From Bacillota bacterium (GTDB lineage Bacteria > Bacillota_I > Bacilli_A > Acholeplasmatales > UBA5453): a stretch of 23,761 nucleotides of DNA. The position numbers and the translations under genes are program-made. The notes under the pieces are model-generated. The model was not told the DNA's origin. It searched no databases and saw only the letters and a list, made by a program, of their open reading frames with translations. The stretch spans positions 1 to 23,761 of the forward strand of contig JAEZHT010000009.1 in NCBI GenBank assembly GCA_023436805.1, read 5' to 3'. Positions 15,636-23,761 of the stretch are shown here, piece after piece (position 1 is the stretch's first letter; each line of letters begins with the position of its first letter).

Positions 15636-15835
15636 CACGGTATAGAAAAAGATGGCACAAAGCGACTTAGGGCATGGTGAAAGCCTAAGCAAATCATTCT
15701 ATATTATCACCAATGAGCAACTGTAAACACTGCGTTAAAGTGTAAGAGGGCTAACGGTTTTTATGACGTTAGAACTAAGGTGGTACCGCGACATTGTCGT
15801 CCTTAGATGTAATCTAGGGACGTTTTTATTTTTTT
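15636..15835 (+). promoter_or_regulatory. T-box leader (Ile) controlling ileS
   Basis: This tRNA-sensing leader regulates by transcription antitermination. The Stem I base TATAGAA/TTCTATA (15641-15647 with 15697-15703) carries specifier codon ATC at 15693-15695, followed by a purine, as required for isoleucine. The distal part has CTTAGG/CCTAAG with the typical GGTG loop. Stem III is CTAACG/CGTTAG (15751-15756 with 15767-15772). The T-box core AACTAAGGTGGTACCGCG lies at 15773-15790. Its TGGT bulge fits the 3' end of uncharged tRNA-Ile (ACCA). CTAAGG (15775-15780) can pair with CCTTAG (15801-15806) as antiterminator, excluding the terminator. Confidence 0.95.
15798..15835 (+). terminator. T-box terminator before ileS
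   Basis: An 11-bp stem (15798-15808 with 15812-15822, one G-T pair, loop GTA) is followed by a T-rich tail, TTTTTATTTTTTT. It forms when charged tRNA-Ile is plentiful and competes with the antiterminator. Confidence 0.93.
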
Positions 15836-15848
15836 AGGAGGAAAAACC

Positions 15849-18542
15849 ATGGAATTAAAAGACACATTATTATTACCACAAACCAGTTTTGAAATGCGTG
15901 GGAACTTAGGTGTAAGAGAAGCTGATTTCCAAGCGAAATGGGAAGCGATGGACTTATACAAACGCGTATTAAAACAAAATGAAGGCAACACCCCATTCGT
16001 GTTACACGATGGTCCGCCGTATGCCAACGGGGCAATCCATATTGGCCACGCACTCAACAAAATCCTTAAAGACTTTGTCATTCGTTATAAAACGATGCAA
16101 GGTTTTTATGCACCGTATATCCCAGGTTGGGATACCCACGGACTACCAATCGAACAAGCGTTGACCAAAAAAGGTGTCAACCGTAAAGAAATGACCGTTT
16201 CTGATTTTAGAAAGTTATGTCATGACTACGCACTTGAACAAGTGAAGATGCAAAAAGTCCAATTCAAACGATTGGGTATTTTAGGTGAATGGGATCACCC
16301 TTACATCACCTTAAACCCTGCTTTTGAAGCTGACCAACTTCGTGTATTTGGTGCGATGGCGAACAAGGGTCTCATCTATAAAGGATTAAAACCCGTTTAT
16401 TGGTCACCAAGTTCAGAATCCGCTTTAGCAGAAGCTGAAATCGAGTATGAAGATGTTACCAGCCCATCGATTTATGTGGCATTTGATGTTGTTTCTGAAA
16501 AACGTCAAGGTCAAAAACTCATCATTTGGACCACCACACCATGGACATTGCCTGCGAACCTCGCCATCTCTGCCAATCCAACCCTCACTTATGTTGTCTT
16601 GAACGTTCAAGGCACAAAATACATTGTTGTGAAATCCTTGGTTGAAAAAGTGGCTTCTGTACTTAAGTTTGAAAACTATGTCATCGAAGAATCCTTCCTA
16701 GGAACCGAGTTAGAATTCATTCAATATGTCCACCCATTGAACGGCAAAGTTTGCCCAGTCATCTTAGGTGAACACGTCACCGATACCGATGGTACAGGGC
16801 TTGTTCATACCGCACCAGGCCATGGTGAAGACGACTACAATGTGGGTAAAAAATACAATTTAGAAATCTTAGTACCGGTCGATGATAAAGGCATTTTCAC
16901 CAAAGAAGCATTGGAATTTGAAGGCATTTATTATGAAAAAGCCAACCCGCTCATCATTGAAAAACTTCAAACCCTTGGTAATTTGCTCCATGTAAGTTAC
17001 TTTAAACACAGCTATCCACACGACTGGCGTACGAAAAAGCCAATCATTTTTAGAGCGACCCCACAATGGTTCGCTTCGATTGATTTATTGAAAAAGCCAT
17101 TATTAGATGAAATCAAAAACACCAATTGGGTCCAAAAATGGGGCGAATTACGCATCCATAACATGATTAAGGACCGCAATGACTGGTGTATTTCGCGTCA
17201 ACGTGCTTGGGGTGTTCCAATCCCAGTATTTTACGCAGAAAACGGTGAAGCGATTTTAGACCAAACAGTCATCAACCATGTCGCGTCCATCGTTGAACAA
17301 GAAGGCACCAACGCCTGGTTGGACAAAGACCCTGTGGATTTGTTACCTAAAGGGTTCACACACCCAGGTTCACCAAATGGAATCTTTAGAAAAGAAACCG
17401 ACATCATGGATGTATGGTTTGACTCAGGTTCATCCCACAAGCTCTTACAAAGACGTGGTCTGGCTTACCCAGCAGATTTATATCTTGAAGGGTCTGACCA
17501 ATACCGTGGCTGGTTCAACTCATCCTTAATCACTGGGGTTGCTTTATATGGAAAAGCACCATACAAAGCGGTCGTATCCCATGGATTCGTCTTGGATAAA
17601 GATGGCAGAGCCATGAGTAAATCCTTAGGCAATACCACTGACCCACTTAAAATCACCTCAGAAATGGGTGCCGATATCTTAAGATTATGGGTTTCATCGG
17701 TTGAATATTCATCCGACGTCAGAATCGGTGACCAATTGATGAAACAAGTCTCCGAATCTTATCGTAAGATCCGTAATACATTCAAATTCTTACTTTCCAA
17801 CTTATTTGATTTCAACCCAAGTCAAGATAAAGTTACTTACGAAAACTTAAGTTCACTCGATAAAGTGATGTTACACAAACTAGAAGATTTAAAACAAAGT
17901 GTTTATGAAGCGTTCGATGGGTATAAGTTCGATGTTGTTTACCGTCAAGTGAATAACTATATGATCAATGACTTATCGGCGTTCTATTTAGACTATACCA
18001 AAGACATTTTGTATGTCGAAGCTCAAAAAGGATTGCTCAGAAGAAGCGTTCAAACGGTATTGTATGAACAATTGATGACATTGCTCAAGTTATTGAATCC
18101 AATCTTACCTCATACCACCTCTGAAGCGTACTGGGCATTACCATTCGAACATTTAGAAGATGTGTACTTAGAACGTATGCCTGCACTCGTAAACTACCCA
18201 GATCGTCAATTAGATCAAGCATTTAACGACTTCATGGTGGTTAGAGATGAGCTCTTAAAACAACTCGAAGACATGCGTAAGAATAAAATCATCGGTAAAT
18301 CCTTAGAAGCCAAAGCGTTGGTTCAACTACCAGCTTCAATGAAGGCGTCACTTGATTTATTAAACGTATCCTTAACCCAAGTATGGATGGTATCCGCTGT
18401 ATCTCTAAACATCGGTGAATCTTTGGTAGTTACTACTGAAGTGGCTGAAGGACACAAATGTGAACGTTGTTGGAATATTGTCCCAAGCATCAACGATGAC
18501 CACGTATGTCCACGTTGTGCCGCGGTACTTAAGGGTGAGTAA
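15849..18542 (+). CDS. ileS: Isoleucyl-tRNA synthetase
   Basis: This 897-residue class I aminoacyl-tRNA synthetase charges tRNA-Ile. The HIGH motif is at 64-67 inside GPPYANGAIHIGHALNKILKD, and the KMSKS loop reads AMSKSLGNTTDP. The editing domain includes WTTTPWTLPANLAI and the GTGLVHTAPGHGEDDY stretch. The C-terminal zinc finger has all four cysteines (C871, C874, C887, C890). This is the bacterial-type short form common in Firmicutes. AGGAGG is seven bases before the ATG and directly follows the T-box terminator. The stop TAA is one base before the surE ATG, so the two genes are co-transcribed. Confidence 0.97.
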   Translation: MELKDTLLLPQTSFEMRGNLGVREADFQAKWEAMDLYKRVLKQNEGNTPFVLHDGPPYANGAIHIGHALNKILKDFVIRYKTMQGFYAPYIPGWDTHGLPIEQALTKKGVNRKEMTVSDFRKLCHDYALEQVKMQKVQFKRLGILGEWDHPYITLNPAFEADQLRVFGAMANKGLIYKGLKPVYWSPSSESALAEAEIEYEDVTSPSIYVAFDVVSEKRQGQKLIIWTTTPWTLPANLAISANPTLTYVVLNVQGTKYIVVKSLVEKVASVLKFENYVIEESFLGTELEFIQYVHPLNGKVCPVILGEHVTDTDGTGLVHTAPGHGEDDYNVGKKYNLEILVPVDDKGIFTKEALEFEGIYYEKANPLIIEKLQTLGNLLHVSYFKHSYPHDWRTKKPIIFRATPQWFASIDLLKKPLLDEIKNTNWVQKWGELRIHNMIKDRNDWCISRQRAWGVPIPVFYAENGEAILDQTVINHVASIVEQEGTNAWLDKDPVDLLPKGFTHPGSPNGIFRKETDIMDVWFDSGSSHKLLQRRGLAYPADLYLEGSDQYRGWFNSSLITGVALYGKAPYKAVVSHGFVLDKDGRAMSKSLGNTTDPLKITSEMGADILRLWVSSVEYSSDVRIGDQLMKQVSESYRKIRNTFKFLLSNLFDFNPSQDKVTYENLSSLDKVMLHKLEDLKQSVYEAFDGYKFDVVYRQVNNYMINDLSAFYLDYTKDILYVEAQKGLLRRSVQTVLYEQLMTLLKLLNPILPHTTSEAYWALPFEHLEDVYLERMPALVNYPDRQLDQAFNDFMVVRDELLKQLEDMRKNKIIGKSLEAKALVQLPASMKASLDLLNVSLTQVWMVSAVSLNIGESLVVTTEVAEGHKCERCWNIVPSINDDHVCPRCAAVLKGE

Positions 18543-18543
18543 A

Positions 18544-19314
18544 ATGAATATTCTCATTGTCAATGACGATGGTATTCTAGAGCCTGGGATCGAGGTTTTA
18601 GCTAAACAACTCGCCCCATTGGGTGATATTTATGTCGTCGCACCAGAAACCCATCAAAGTGGCCAAGGTCATGGCATCACCATCAATGAACCTTTAAAAG
18701 TCAAAGATTATGGCACCCTATATGGCGCTAAAAAAGCATTGTCTGTTTTAGGTAAACCCGCCGACTGCACGCGAATTGCAGTCGGAATTTTGGGTGTTAC
18801 TTTTGATCTCTGTGTCAGTGGTGTCAACAGTGGTTTAAATGTGGGTTCCGACGTATTATATTCAGGTACGGTAGCGGCAGCGACAGAAGCCCTTATTTTA
18901 GGGATACCTGCAATTGCAGTATCTGGACCGAAAAAAAGTTTACACATGGCCGAAAAGTCGATTTATAAATTGGTCAAATATTTGATTGAAAATCAAGCGT
19001 TAGGCAAAGAATATATCCTAAACATCAACTACCCAAGTTCAAAATTCGATATGTTCATCGGTGTTCAGTGGACCACCCAAGGTAAGCATCACCACGCTGC
19101 GAAATTCAATCGCGTTGGTGAAGATGCTTATGAGACAGTTTATGAGTTGTTAGACACACAAGAAGACGAAAAAAGTGATGTCATGGCATTTAGAAATGGC
19201 TATTTATCCATCACACCATTATTTGAAAATAGAACCCATAACGATTTACTTCAAATCTTAGAAAACCAAAAGCAATTGAATGTCACCTCAATATATGATA
19301 ATATAATTGAGTAA
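18544..19314 (+). CDS. surE: 5'/3'-nucleotidase SurE
   Basis: This 256-residue metal-dependent phosphatase hydrolyses nucleoside monophosphates and is linked to stationary-phase survival. The metal-binding set falls at the same numbers as in the well-studied Thermotoga protein: D8 and D9 in VNDDG, S39 in HQSGQGHG, N95 in SGVNSGLNVGSD. The start is ATG 18544, one base after the ileS stop. The sequence AAGGGTGAG inside the end of ileS is its ribosome site. An earlier in-frame ATG within ileS adds 28 unrelated residues. Nucleotide dephosphorylation would feed nucleosides to enzymes such as DeoD downstream. Confidence 0.95.
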   Translation: MNILIVNDDGILEPGIEVLAKQLAPLGDIYVVAPETHQSGQGHGITINEPLKVKDYGTLYGAKKALSVLGKPADCTRIAVGILGVTFDLCVSGVNSGLNVGSDVLYSGTVAAATEALILGIPAIAVSGPKKSLHMAEKSIYKLVKYLIENQALGKEYILNINYPSSKFDMFIGVQWTTQGKHHHAAKFNRVGEDAYETVYELLDTQEDEKSDVMAFRNGYLSITPLFENRTHNDLLQILENQKQLNVTSIYDNIIE

Positions 19315-19326
19315 GGATGTGTTTAT

Positions 19327-20193
19327 ATGAACGTGTTTGTGCTTCATTTTTTTAAGGAAAAAAGTCGAGCTTTTGATTATGAACGCATATTGTCATTTTT
19401 CGACGATGTCCAAGAAGCAACGCTCGGTGAAGTATCTGAAACATCCAACGAAGTCCGTATGGAGTATCGTCACCCCATCTTAAAAACCAAAGCTGATTTT
19501 GTCATTTCTCGTAAATCCACGGTTACCGATATTTACAAACTTGACCCGCAATATTTAGACGTCAATTTTAGGTTAGAAATGCCTTTGATGACGCCTTTTT
19601 ATGGCGCTAAAAAAGTATTCAACATCGTGGAACGTTTGTGCAAAGAATTCAATTTTGCTATCTACCACGACATGTTTGAAGATGTCTTACATTTTAAAAT
19701 GGAAGTGGTTGAAAAGGTATTTGATATCGTTCGTAAAGCCTATAAAGACAAATATGGGTACCAACTTAAAAACTACCATACATTTAATGATCAAAAATTG
19801 AATGATTGCTTGAAATACGTCGATGAACAATACGATTTACATCGCTATTACAAGGAACTAGACATTTACGTACCGAATTACTTCGTTGTTTTAGATGAAG
19901 ACCAAAAAGTCCATTTCTCCATCGAATGGCGAGAAAATACTGTAACGTTGTTCCCGCCTCACATCGATTATGTCTATTTTAGAATGGGTTTAGAACAAAA
20001 AATCATACCGACCCATGAAATCATGGCGAAAATCGATAAAATGACCACCGGTGTACCAGGGTTCTTACAAAATACAAAAGTCATTGAACCCAAACACCTG
20101 AAAAAAGTCATGAAAATAATTAAAAAATCCAAATTCACCCCAATCAATGGTTCACTTGTACACATTGAATTGGACCAAGTTATCGACATTTAA
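19327..20193 (+). CDS. Conserved-looking hypothetical protein (288 aa, unrecognised)
   Basis: I do not recognise this family. The 288-residue protein is probably cytosolic: no signal peptide and no membrane segment. It is rich in aromatic and charged residues. The N-terminal 60 residues alternate strands and helices (MNVFVLHFFKEKSRAFDYERIL). A middle part (about 95-170) is helical with many Phe/Tyr/Lys/Asp, and the C-terminal 60 residues contain IIPTHEIMAKIDKMTTGVPGF, a basic KHLKKVMKIIKKSK run and an acidic end. No nucleotide-binding loop, zinc cluster or clear catalytic motif is seen. AAGGA lies nine bases before the ATG and the gene starts 12 bases after surE, so it is the last gene of the ileS-surE operon. 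Codon use matches its neighbours. Confidence 0.85.
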   Translation: MNVFVLHFFKEKSRAFDYERILSFFDDVQEATLGEVSETSNEVRMEYRHPILKTKADFVISRKSTVTDIYKLDPQYLDVNFRLEMPLMTPFYGAKKVFNIVERLCKEFNFAIYHDMFEDVLHFKMEVVEKVFDIVRKAYKDKYGYQLKNYHTFNDQKLNDCLKYVDEQYDLHRYYKELDIYVPNYFVVLDEDQKVHFSIEWRENTVTLFPPHIDYVYFRMGLEQKIIPTHEIMAKIDKMTTGVPGFLQNTKVIEPKHLKKVMKIIKKSKFTPINGSLVHIELDQVIDI

Positions 20194-20213
20194 GGGTCAT
20201 TTGTGACCCTTTT
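20192..20213 (+). terminator. Rho-independent terminator after the 288-aa gene
   Basis: AAGGGTCA pairs with TGACCCTT (20192-20199 with 20204-20211) around TTTG, followed by a short T-run. It overlaps the stop codon of the preceding gene. Confidence 0.82.
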
Positions 20214-20238
20214 ATATACAAATAAAGGAGGTAAAGAA

Positions 20239-20478
20239 ATGTTAATGGATTTAGACCCGGCTATCGTCGAAATTATCGGCGTCCTAGCCAGTGCATTGGT
20301 TTTGGTTTCCTTTCTCATGAAGGGAGAACGAAAAATTCGTTTTATCAATATTGTTGGTTGTGTCATATTTGTTATTTATGGCATTATGATCAGTTCCGTA
20401 TCGGTCACACTGATGAATGTCGCGTTGACCTTAGTACATATTGTAAAATTAAGTCGTAAAGGCGAAAAGGAGGCTTAG
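20239..20478 (+). CDS. Small membrane protein, YgjV-like
   Basis: This 79-residue protein has three hydrophobic segments (about 8-27, 36-52 and 54-70) with a basic loop KGERKIRF and a basic tail LSRKGEKEA, so it should be a small membrane protein. The [15 protein letters not shown]...[15 protein letters not shown] pattern resembles the small YgjV-type inner membrane domain, but the family call is from memory and tentative. Its function is unknown. AAAGGAGG seven bases before ATG 20239 fixes the start. A GTG at 20203 lies in the terminator stem and is rejected. It is one base upstream of deoC (TAG then ATG) and so opens the deoCD operon. It might help nucleoside or sugar movement, but nothing in the sequence proves it. 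Confidence 0.8.
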   Translation: MLMDLDPAIVEIIGVLASALVLVSFLMKGERKIRFINIVGCVIFVIYGIMISSVSVTLMNVALTLVHIVKLSRKGEKEA

Positions 20479-20479
20479 T

Positions 20480-21160
20480 ATGCAACTAAACAAATTCATT
20501 GACCACACAAAATTGGGTCCGAGTGTGGTGGAAGCGGACATTGTAAAACTCTGTGAAGAGGCAAAAACCTATGACTTCATGAGTGTTTGTGTCAATCCCA
20601 ATTACGTTAAATTGGCCAAATCATTGTTGAAAGGTTCGAATGTATTGGTATGTACAGTCGTCGGCTTCCCATCCGGTGCCCATTCGACTGAAGCGAAAGC
20701 GTTTGAAACCAAACAAGCCGTCTTGGATGGTGCGGATGAAATCGACATGGTCATTTCTGTAGGCAACCTTAAAGACAAAAAATACGATTTGGTACTTAAA
20801 GATATCCAAGCAGTCGTTCAATCAGCGTCTGGGAAATTGGTTAAAGTCATTTTAGAAACTTGCCTACTCACCGACGAAGAAAAGATAAAAGGCTGTGAAC
20901 TCTCTGTTTTAGCAAAGGCTGACTTTGTTAAGACATCCACAGGGTTTTCAACCGGTGGTGCTACCGCAGCTGACATCGCATTGATGCGTAAAACAGTTGG
21001 TCCTAACTATGGTGTAAAAGCCTCAGGTGGCGTCAGAAGTTACGAAGATGCTATGGTTATGATTCAAGCCGGAGCGACCCGCATTGGTGCGTCTTCTGGC
21101 ATAAAAATAGTTACACACGAACAAGGAGAAAAAACACATGATTCCAACACCTCATATTAG
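20480..21160 (+). CDS. deoC: Deoxyribose-phosphate aldolase
   Basis: This 226-residue class I aldolase cleaves 2-deoxyribose 5-phosphate to glyceraldehyde 3-phosphate and acetaldehyde, the last step of deoxynucleoside catabolism. The Schiff-base lysine is K151 in [15 protein letters not shown]89 (DEIDMVI) and K180 (GVKASGG) complete the proton relay. The phosphate-binding GGVRS and GASSG loops are present. AAGGAGG is six bases before the ATG. The last eight codons overlap the start of deoD, and its tail ([15 protein letters not shown]) is encoded across the deoD ribosome site. It works with DeoD next door, and external DNA digested by the lipoprotein nuclease could supply substrate. Confidence 0.96.
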   Translation: MQLNKFIDHTKLGPSVVEADIVKLCEEAKTYDFMSVCVNPNYVKLAKSLLKGSNVLVCTVVGFPSGAHSTEAKAFETKQAVLDGADEIDMVISVGNLKDKKYDLVLKDIQAVVQSASGKLVKVILETCLLTDEEKIKGCELSVLAKADFVKTSTGFSTGGATAADIALMRKTVGPNYGVKASGGVRSYEDAMVMIQAGATRIGASSGIKIVTHEQGEKTHDSNTSY

Positions 21161-21857
21161 TCTTACAGACAAAAATTTAGTCGCAAAAACCGTCTTAATG
21201 CCTGGTGACCCACTACGTGCTAAAATGATTGCTGAAACATTCTTAACCGATGTTGTTCAAATCAACACGGTTAGAAACATGTTTGGCTACACCGGTAAAT
21301 ATAAAGGCAAACCAGTCACTGTATTTGGTTCAGGCATGGGTATGCCATCGATCGGGATTTATTCGTTTGAACTCTTCAACTTCTATGGCGTTGAAAACAT
21401 CATCCGTGTCGGTTCATGTGGTGCCTATACCAAGGACCTCAATCTCTACGATGTTATTTTAGTCAATGAAGCCTACAGTGAATCCTCATATGCGAAGACG
21501 ATGGGTTTAACTGGAGCAAAGGTTTTAAAAGCCAACCGTGTGTTGAACAACCGTGCCATCAAAGCCGCAGAAAAATTAAACATTCCAATGACAGTCGGAA
21601 GAATCCACTCTTCAGACGTGTTTTATAACCTAAAGGGCTCCGTCCATGAAGCAAGATTCAATGAACAAGGCTGTATCGCCGTTGAAATGGAATCGTTTGC
21701 TTTATTTGCGAATGCGAAAGCATTGAACAAGAGAGCAACTTGCTTACTCACCGTTTCAGACTCTTTGGTCACCCACGCAGCTACTACCGCAGAAGAAAGA
21801 CAAAAATCCTTCACTAAAATGATGGAAATTGCGTTAGAAGTGGCCATCAAATCATGA
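21138..21857 (+). CDS. deoD: Purine-nucleoside phosphorylase, DeoD type
   Basis: This 239-residue hexameric-type purine nucleoside phosphorylase splits (deoxy)purine nucleosides with phosphate into base and (deoxy)ribose 1-phosphate. It shows TPHIS near the N-terminus (ribose-binding His), [11 protein letters not shown] (phosphate loop), [34 protein letters not shown] (ribose-binding Glu), and LLTVSDS with the catalytic Asp. AAGGAG is nine bases before the ATG, inside the end of deoC. The stop overlaps the next ATG as ATGA. No phosphopentomutase gene is seen in this window, although one would link DeoD to DeoC. Confidence 0.96.
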   Translation: MIPTPHISLTDKNLVAKTVLMPGDPLRAKMIAETFLTDVVQINTVRNMFGYTGKYKGKPVTVFGSGMGMPSIGIYSFELFNFYGVENIIRVGSCGAYTKDLNLYDVILVNEAYSESSYAKTMGLTGAKVLKANRVLNNRAIKAAEKLNIPMTVGRIHSSDVFYNLKGSVHEARFNEQGCIAVEMESFALFANAKALNKRATCLLTVSDSLVTHAATTAEERQKSFTKMMEIALEVAIKS

Positions 21858-23065
21858 TTTTAGTTGACCAAACCAAAAAATTCAAGACGGTACTGATCAC
21901 CTTAAAATTTAAAAGAGTAGCTAAAGTGGATGAGTTTGCTTTCAGAACACTTTTACCCAGTGTATTAAGAACGAAAACAAACCAATATAAAAATCGTCAA
22001 CAATTCAATGAGAAATTAGAAAGCATGTATGGTGCTAGTTTAACATCAAACACCAATAAAACAGGTATTTTAAGCATCATTCATGTGCAATTAAAGCTTG
22101 TTAATCCAAGCCTAGCTTTAGACCATATGTTATTCAGTGAAGGTTTAAACTTCTTAAAAGAATACATCTATGGACACGATACATTCAGTGAAAAAGACTT
22201 CGAACTCGAAAAGAGTTTATTGATTGAAGAAGTGGTTTCTAAAGAAAATGATAAAACCCGTTTCGCACTCACCAGATTATTTGAAGAAATGTGTCAAGGT
22301 GAACTCTATGGGGCGAGGGTTTCTGGCACGAAAGCGCAACTCGAAGCATTAACATTCAAACAATTCAAAAAGATGTATAAAGACTTTGTCGAAAACGACG
22401 AGTTACAAATCATCTTATCTGGAGATGTTGACCACAGAGATGTCTCCTTAACACAAACCATATTCCCGAATGCGTCATTCTCACCAATGGATTTCTTGGA
22501 TTATGAAACCAAAGATGTTCAATCGGTTACTGAAGTGGTGGAACACGATAAGATCAGCCAAACCAAACTCAATATTGGCTATCGTTTTCCCATCCGTCAA
22601 GGTGATTCAAAACACGTCGCTGCCGTATTATTCAACGCAGCACTTGGCGGTTATGTGCATTCAAGATTATTCTTAAATGTACGTGAAAAACATTCCTTGT
22701 GTTACTATGTTTCATCTGTATATGATGCTTATAAAGGTATCCTATTCATCTATTCAGGGGTAGATGCGAAACGCTTGGATTTAGCAAAAAAAGTCATTGA
22801 TGAAGAAGTCAAACGCATGTGTACTGAACGCATCAGTGAAAAAGAACTCGCATTATCGAAACAAGCCCTCATCAACGATTTAAAAGAATCCGAAGATTCT
22901 CAAGGGGCACGACAAAACTTGATTTACATTCAAACATTATTGGGTAAAACCCCAACCTTGGCTGAACGTATTGAAAAGATTGAACAAGTCACCCCAGACG
23001 ATTTATTAGAAGTGGGTAAACTGCTCGTTAAAGACACGGTTTACTTACTAGATGTGGAGCGATAA
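21854..23065 (+). CDS. M16-family peptidase-like protein, probable non-catalytic subunit (YmfF-like)
   Basis: This 403-residue protein has the M16 fold but no HxxEH zinc motif in its N-terminal half. The C-terminal half has the RLFLNVREKHSLCYYVSS pattern, the R/Y signature of the partner subunit that shapes the substrate site. It precedes a gene that does carry HxxEH, matching the YmfF/YmfH pair of Bacillus (also written YfmF/YfmH), which has been linked by gene context to EF-P modification and to peptide processing. Its start overlaps the deoD stop by 4 bases with no strong ribosome site. I infer it forms a heterodimer with the next protein. Confidence 0.88.
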   Translation: MILVDQTKKFKTVLITLKFKRVAKVDEFAFRTLLPSVLRTKTNQYKNRQQFNEKLESMYGASLTSNTNKTGILSIIHVQLKLVNPSLALDHMLFSEGLNFLKEYIYGHDTFSEKDFELEKSLLIEEVVSKENDKTRFALTRLFEEMCQGELYGARVSGTKAQLEALTFKQFKKMYKDFVENDELQIILSGDVDHRDVSLTQTIFPNASFSPMDFLDYETKDVQSVTEVVEHDKISQTKLNIGYRFPIRQGDSKHVAAVLFNAALGGYVHSRLFLNVREKHSLCYYVSSVYDAYKGILFIYSGVDAKRLDLAKKVIDEEVKRMCTERISEKELALSKQALINDLKESEDSQGARQNLIYIQTLLGKTPTLAERIEKIEQVTPDDLLEVGKLLVKDTVYLLDVER

Positions 23066-23067
23066 TC

Positions 23068-23761
23068 ATGGAAAAAGTCTATTATAGCCACTTAAATGAA
23101 TCGGTATATCAACATACCCTAAAAAATGGATTGAATGTATACATGATTCCAAAGAATGATTTCCATAAAGTCTTCGCCACTTTTACTACCCATTACGGGT
23201 CATTTGATCAAAGTTTCATCTCACCAAAAACGGGTAAGAAAGTCAATCAACCCGAAGGGATTGCACACTTTTTAGAACATAAGATGTTTTCCATGCCAGA
23301 TAAGACAGATGCCTTCGAAACATTATCTAAATTTGGTGTGAATGCGAATGCCTATACCAATTTTGACCGTACCAGTTATTTATTCTCAGGTACCAAAAAC
23401 ATCGAAGGTGCGCTGAATTATCTACTCGACTTCGTTCAAACCCCTTATTTCACAGTGAAATCGGTGAAAAAAGAACAAGGGATCATTGCTGAAGAATTGA
23501 GAATGTATGCCGACTATCCAAACCAACGATTATTTTATGGTCTACTTCAAAACTTGTACCAAAAACACCCGATTCATGTAGAAATCGGCGGTACGGTGGA
23601 ATCGATTCACAAGATTACTGCTAAAAAATTGTATGATGCGTATGAAACTTTTTACCATCCTTCCAATATGGAAGTGGTATTGGTTGGTAATTTCGACCCT
23701 GAAGCCATGTTGAAACTGATTGAAGACAATCAATCCAACAAAGGTTATCAATACCAAGAAC
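23068..23761 (+). CDS. M16-family zinc metallopeptidase (YmfH-like), 3' end outside window
   Basis: The first 231 residues of an M16 zinc peptidase are present; the open frame runs off the window. The inverted zinc motif HFLEH lies at 67-71 within GIAHFLEHKMFSM, and the downstream metal-binding glutamate is expected in AEELRMY (141-147). NAYTNFDRTSYLFSG follows the usual pattern of the active subunit. It begins two bases after the YmfF-like stop, with GGAG eight bases before the ATG. The full protein is likely about 420-430 residues. With its inactive partner it should form one proteolytic chamber for peptides. This frame is intact up to the end of the window. Confidence 0.9.
   Translation, partial: MEKVYYSHLNESVYQHTLKNGLNVYMIPKNDFHKVFATFTTHYGSFDQSFISPKTGKKVNQPEGIAHFLEHKMFSMPDKTDAFETLSKFGVNANAYTNFDRTSYLFSGTKNIEGALNYLLDFVQTPYFTVKSVKKEQGIIAEELRMYADYPNQRLFYGLLQNLYQKHPIHVEIGGTVESIHKITAKKLYDAYETFYHPSNMEVVLVGNFDPEAMLKLIEDNQSNKGYQYQE

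Noticed and set aside
15615..15646. Possible promoter TTGTTG-N18-TATAGA before ileS
   Set aside because: TATAGA is the 5' strand of T-box Stem I (15641-15647). A start after it would remove the regulatory leader.
20203..20238. GTG 20203 as the start of the small membrane protein
   Set aside because: This GTG falls at the edge of the terminator stem, and AAAGGAGG points to ATG 20239.

Overview
The window looks like chromosome from a low-GC member of the Acholeplasmataceae (Mollicutes), Acholeplasma-like. The gene content is reduced and Firmicute-like: dnaG-rpoD-trmK, ftsZ with ylm-type genes next to ileS, T-box and preQ1 RNA regulation, and a surface lipoprotein. TGA is used as a stop (dnaG fragment, first sigma gene, tgt, yggS, sepF, deoD) and tryptophan is read from TGG. 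That argues against code-4 mycoplasmas and spiroplasmas. Species cannot be fixed from sequence reading alone. Nearly all of the DNA is genic. I see no insertion sequence, prophage, CRISPR array or rRNA.

Region 1 (1-3530) is a tightly overlapped macromolecular-synthesis operon: the 3' end of dnaG, a divergent RpoD-like sigma factor, a normal RpoD, and trmK, closed by a strong terminator. Region 2 (3573-7244) holds a stand-alone MarR regulator with its own promoter, two tRNA-Arg genes (UCU and CCU), a lipoprotein joining three Listeria-Bacteroides-type repeats to an endonuclease I domain, and cysteine aminopeptidase pepC. Region 3 (7257-9894) has a nitroreductase on the minus strand, divergent from a histidine phosphatase-mutY-small protein operon.

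Region 4 (9891-11596) is a queuosine salvage locus. queT (minus strand, behind a preQ1-I riboswitch) and tgt (plus strand) diverge from overlapping promoters. This Tgt lacks all four residues expected to bind its structural zinc.

Region 5 (11693-20213) is a division and translation cluster: ftsZ, ychF, yggS/ylmE, sepF, ylmH, T-box(Ile)-ileS, surE and an unrecognised 288-residue protein. It resembles the Bacillus ylm locus without ylmG or divIVA, and no ftsA lies beside ftsZ. Region 6 (20239-23761) is an operon of a small membrane protein, deoC, deoD (deoxynucleoside catabolism) and two M16-type peptidase genes (YmfF/YmfH-like), the second cut off by the window edge.

The most unusual points are the tandem sigma-70 paralogues, the zinc-ligand-less Tgt beside a preQ1-controlled transporter, and a secreted nuclease that appears to be co-transcribed with a tRNA. 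I did not find a clear new multi-gene defence or mobile system.
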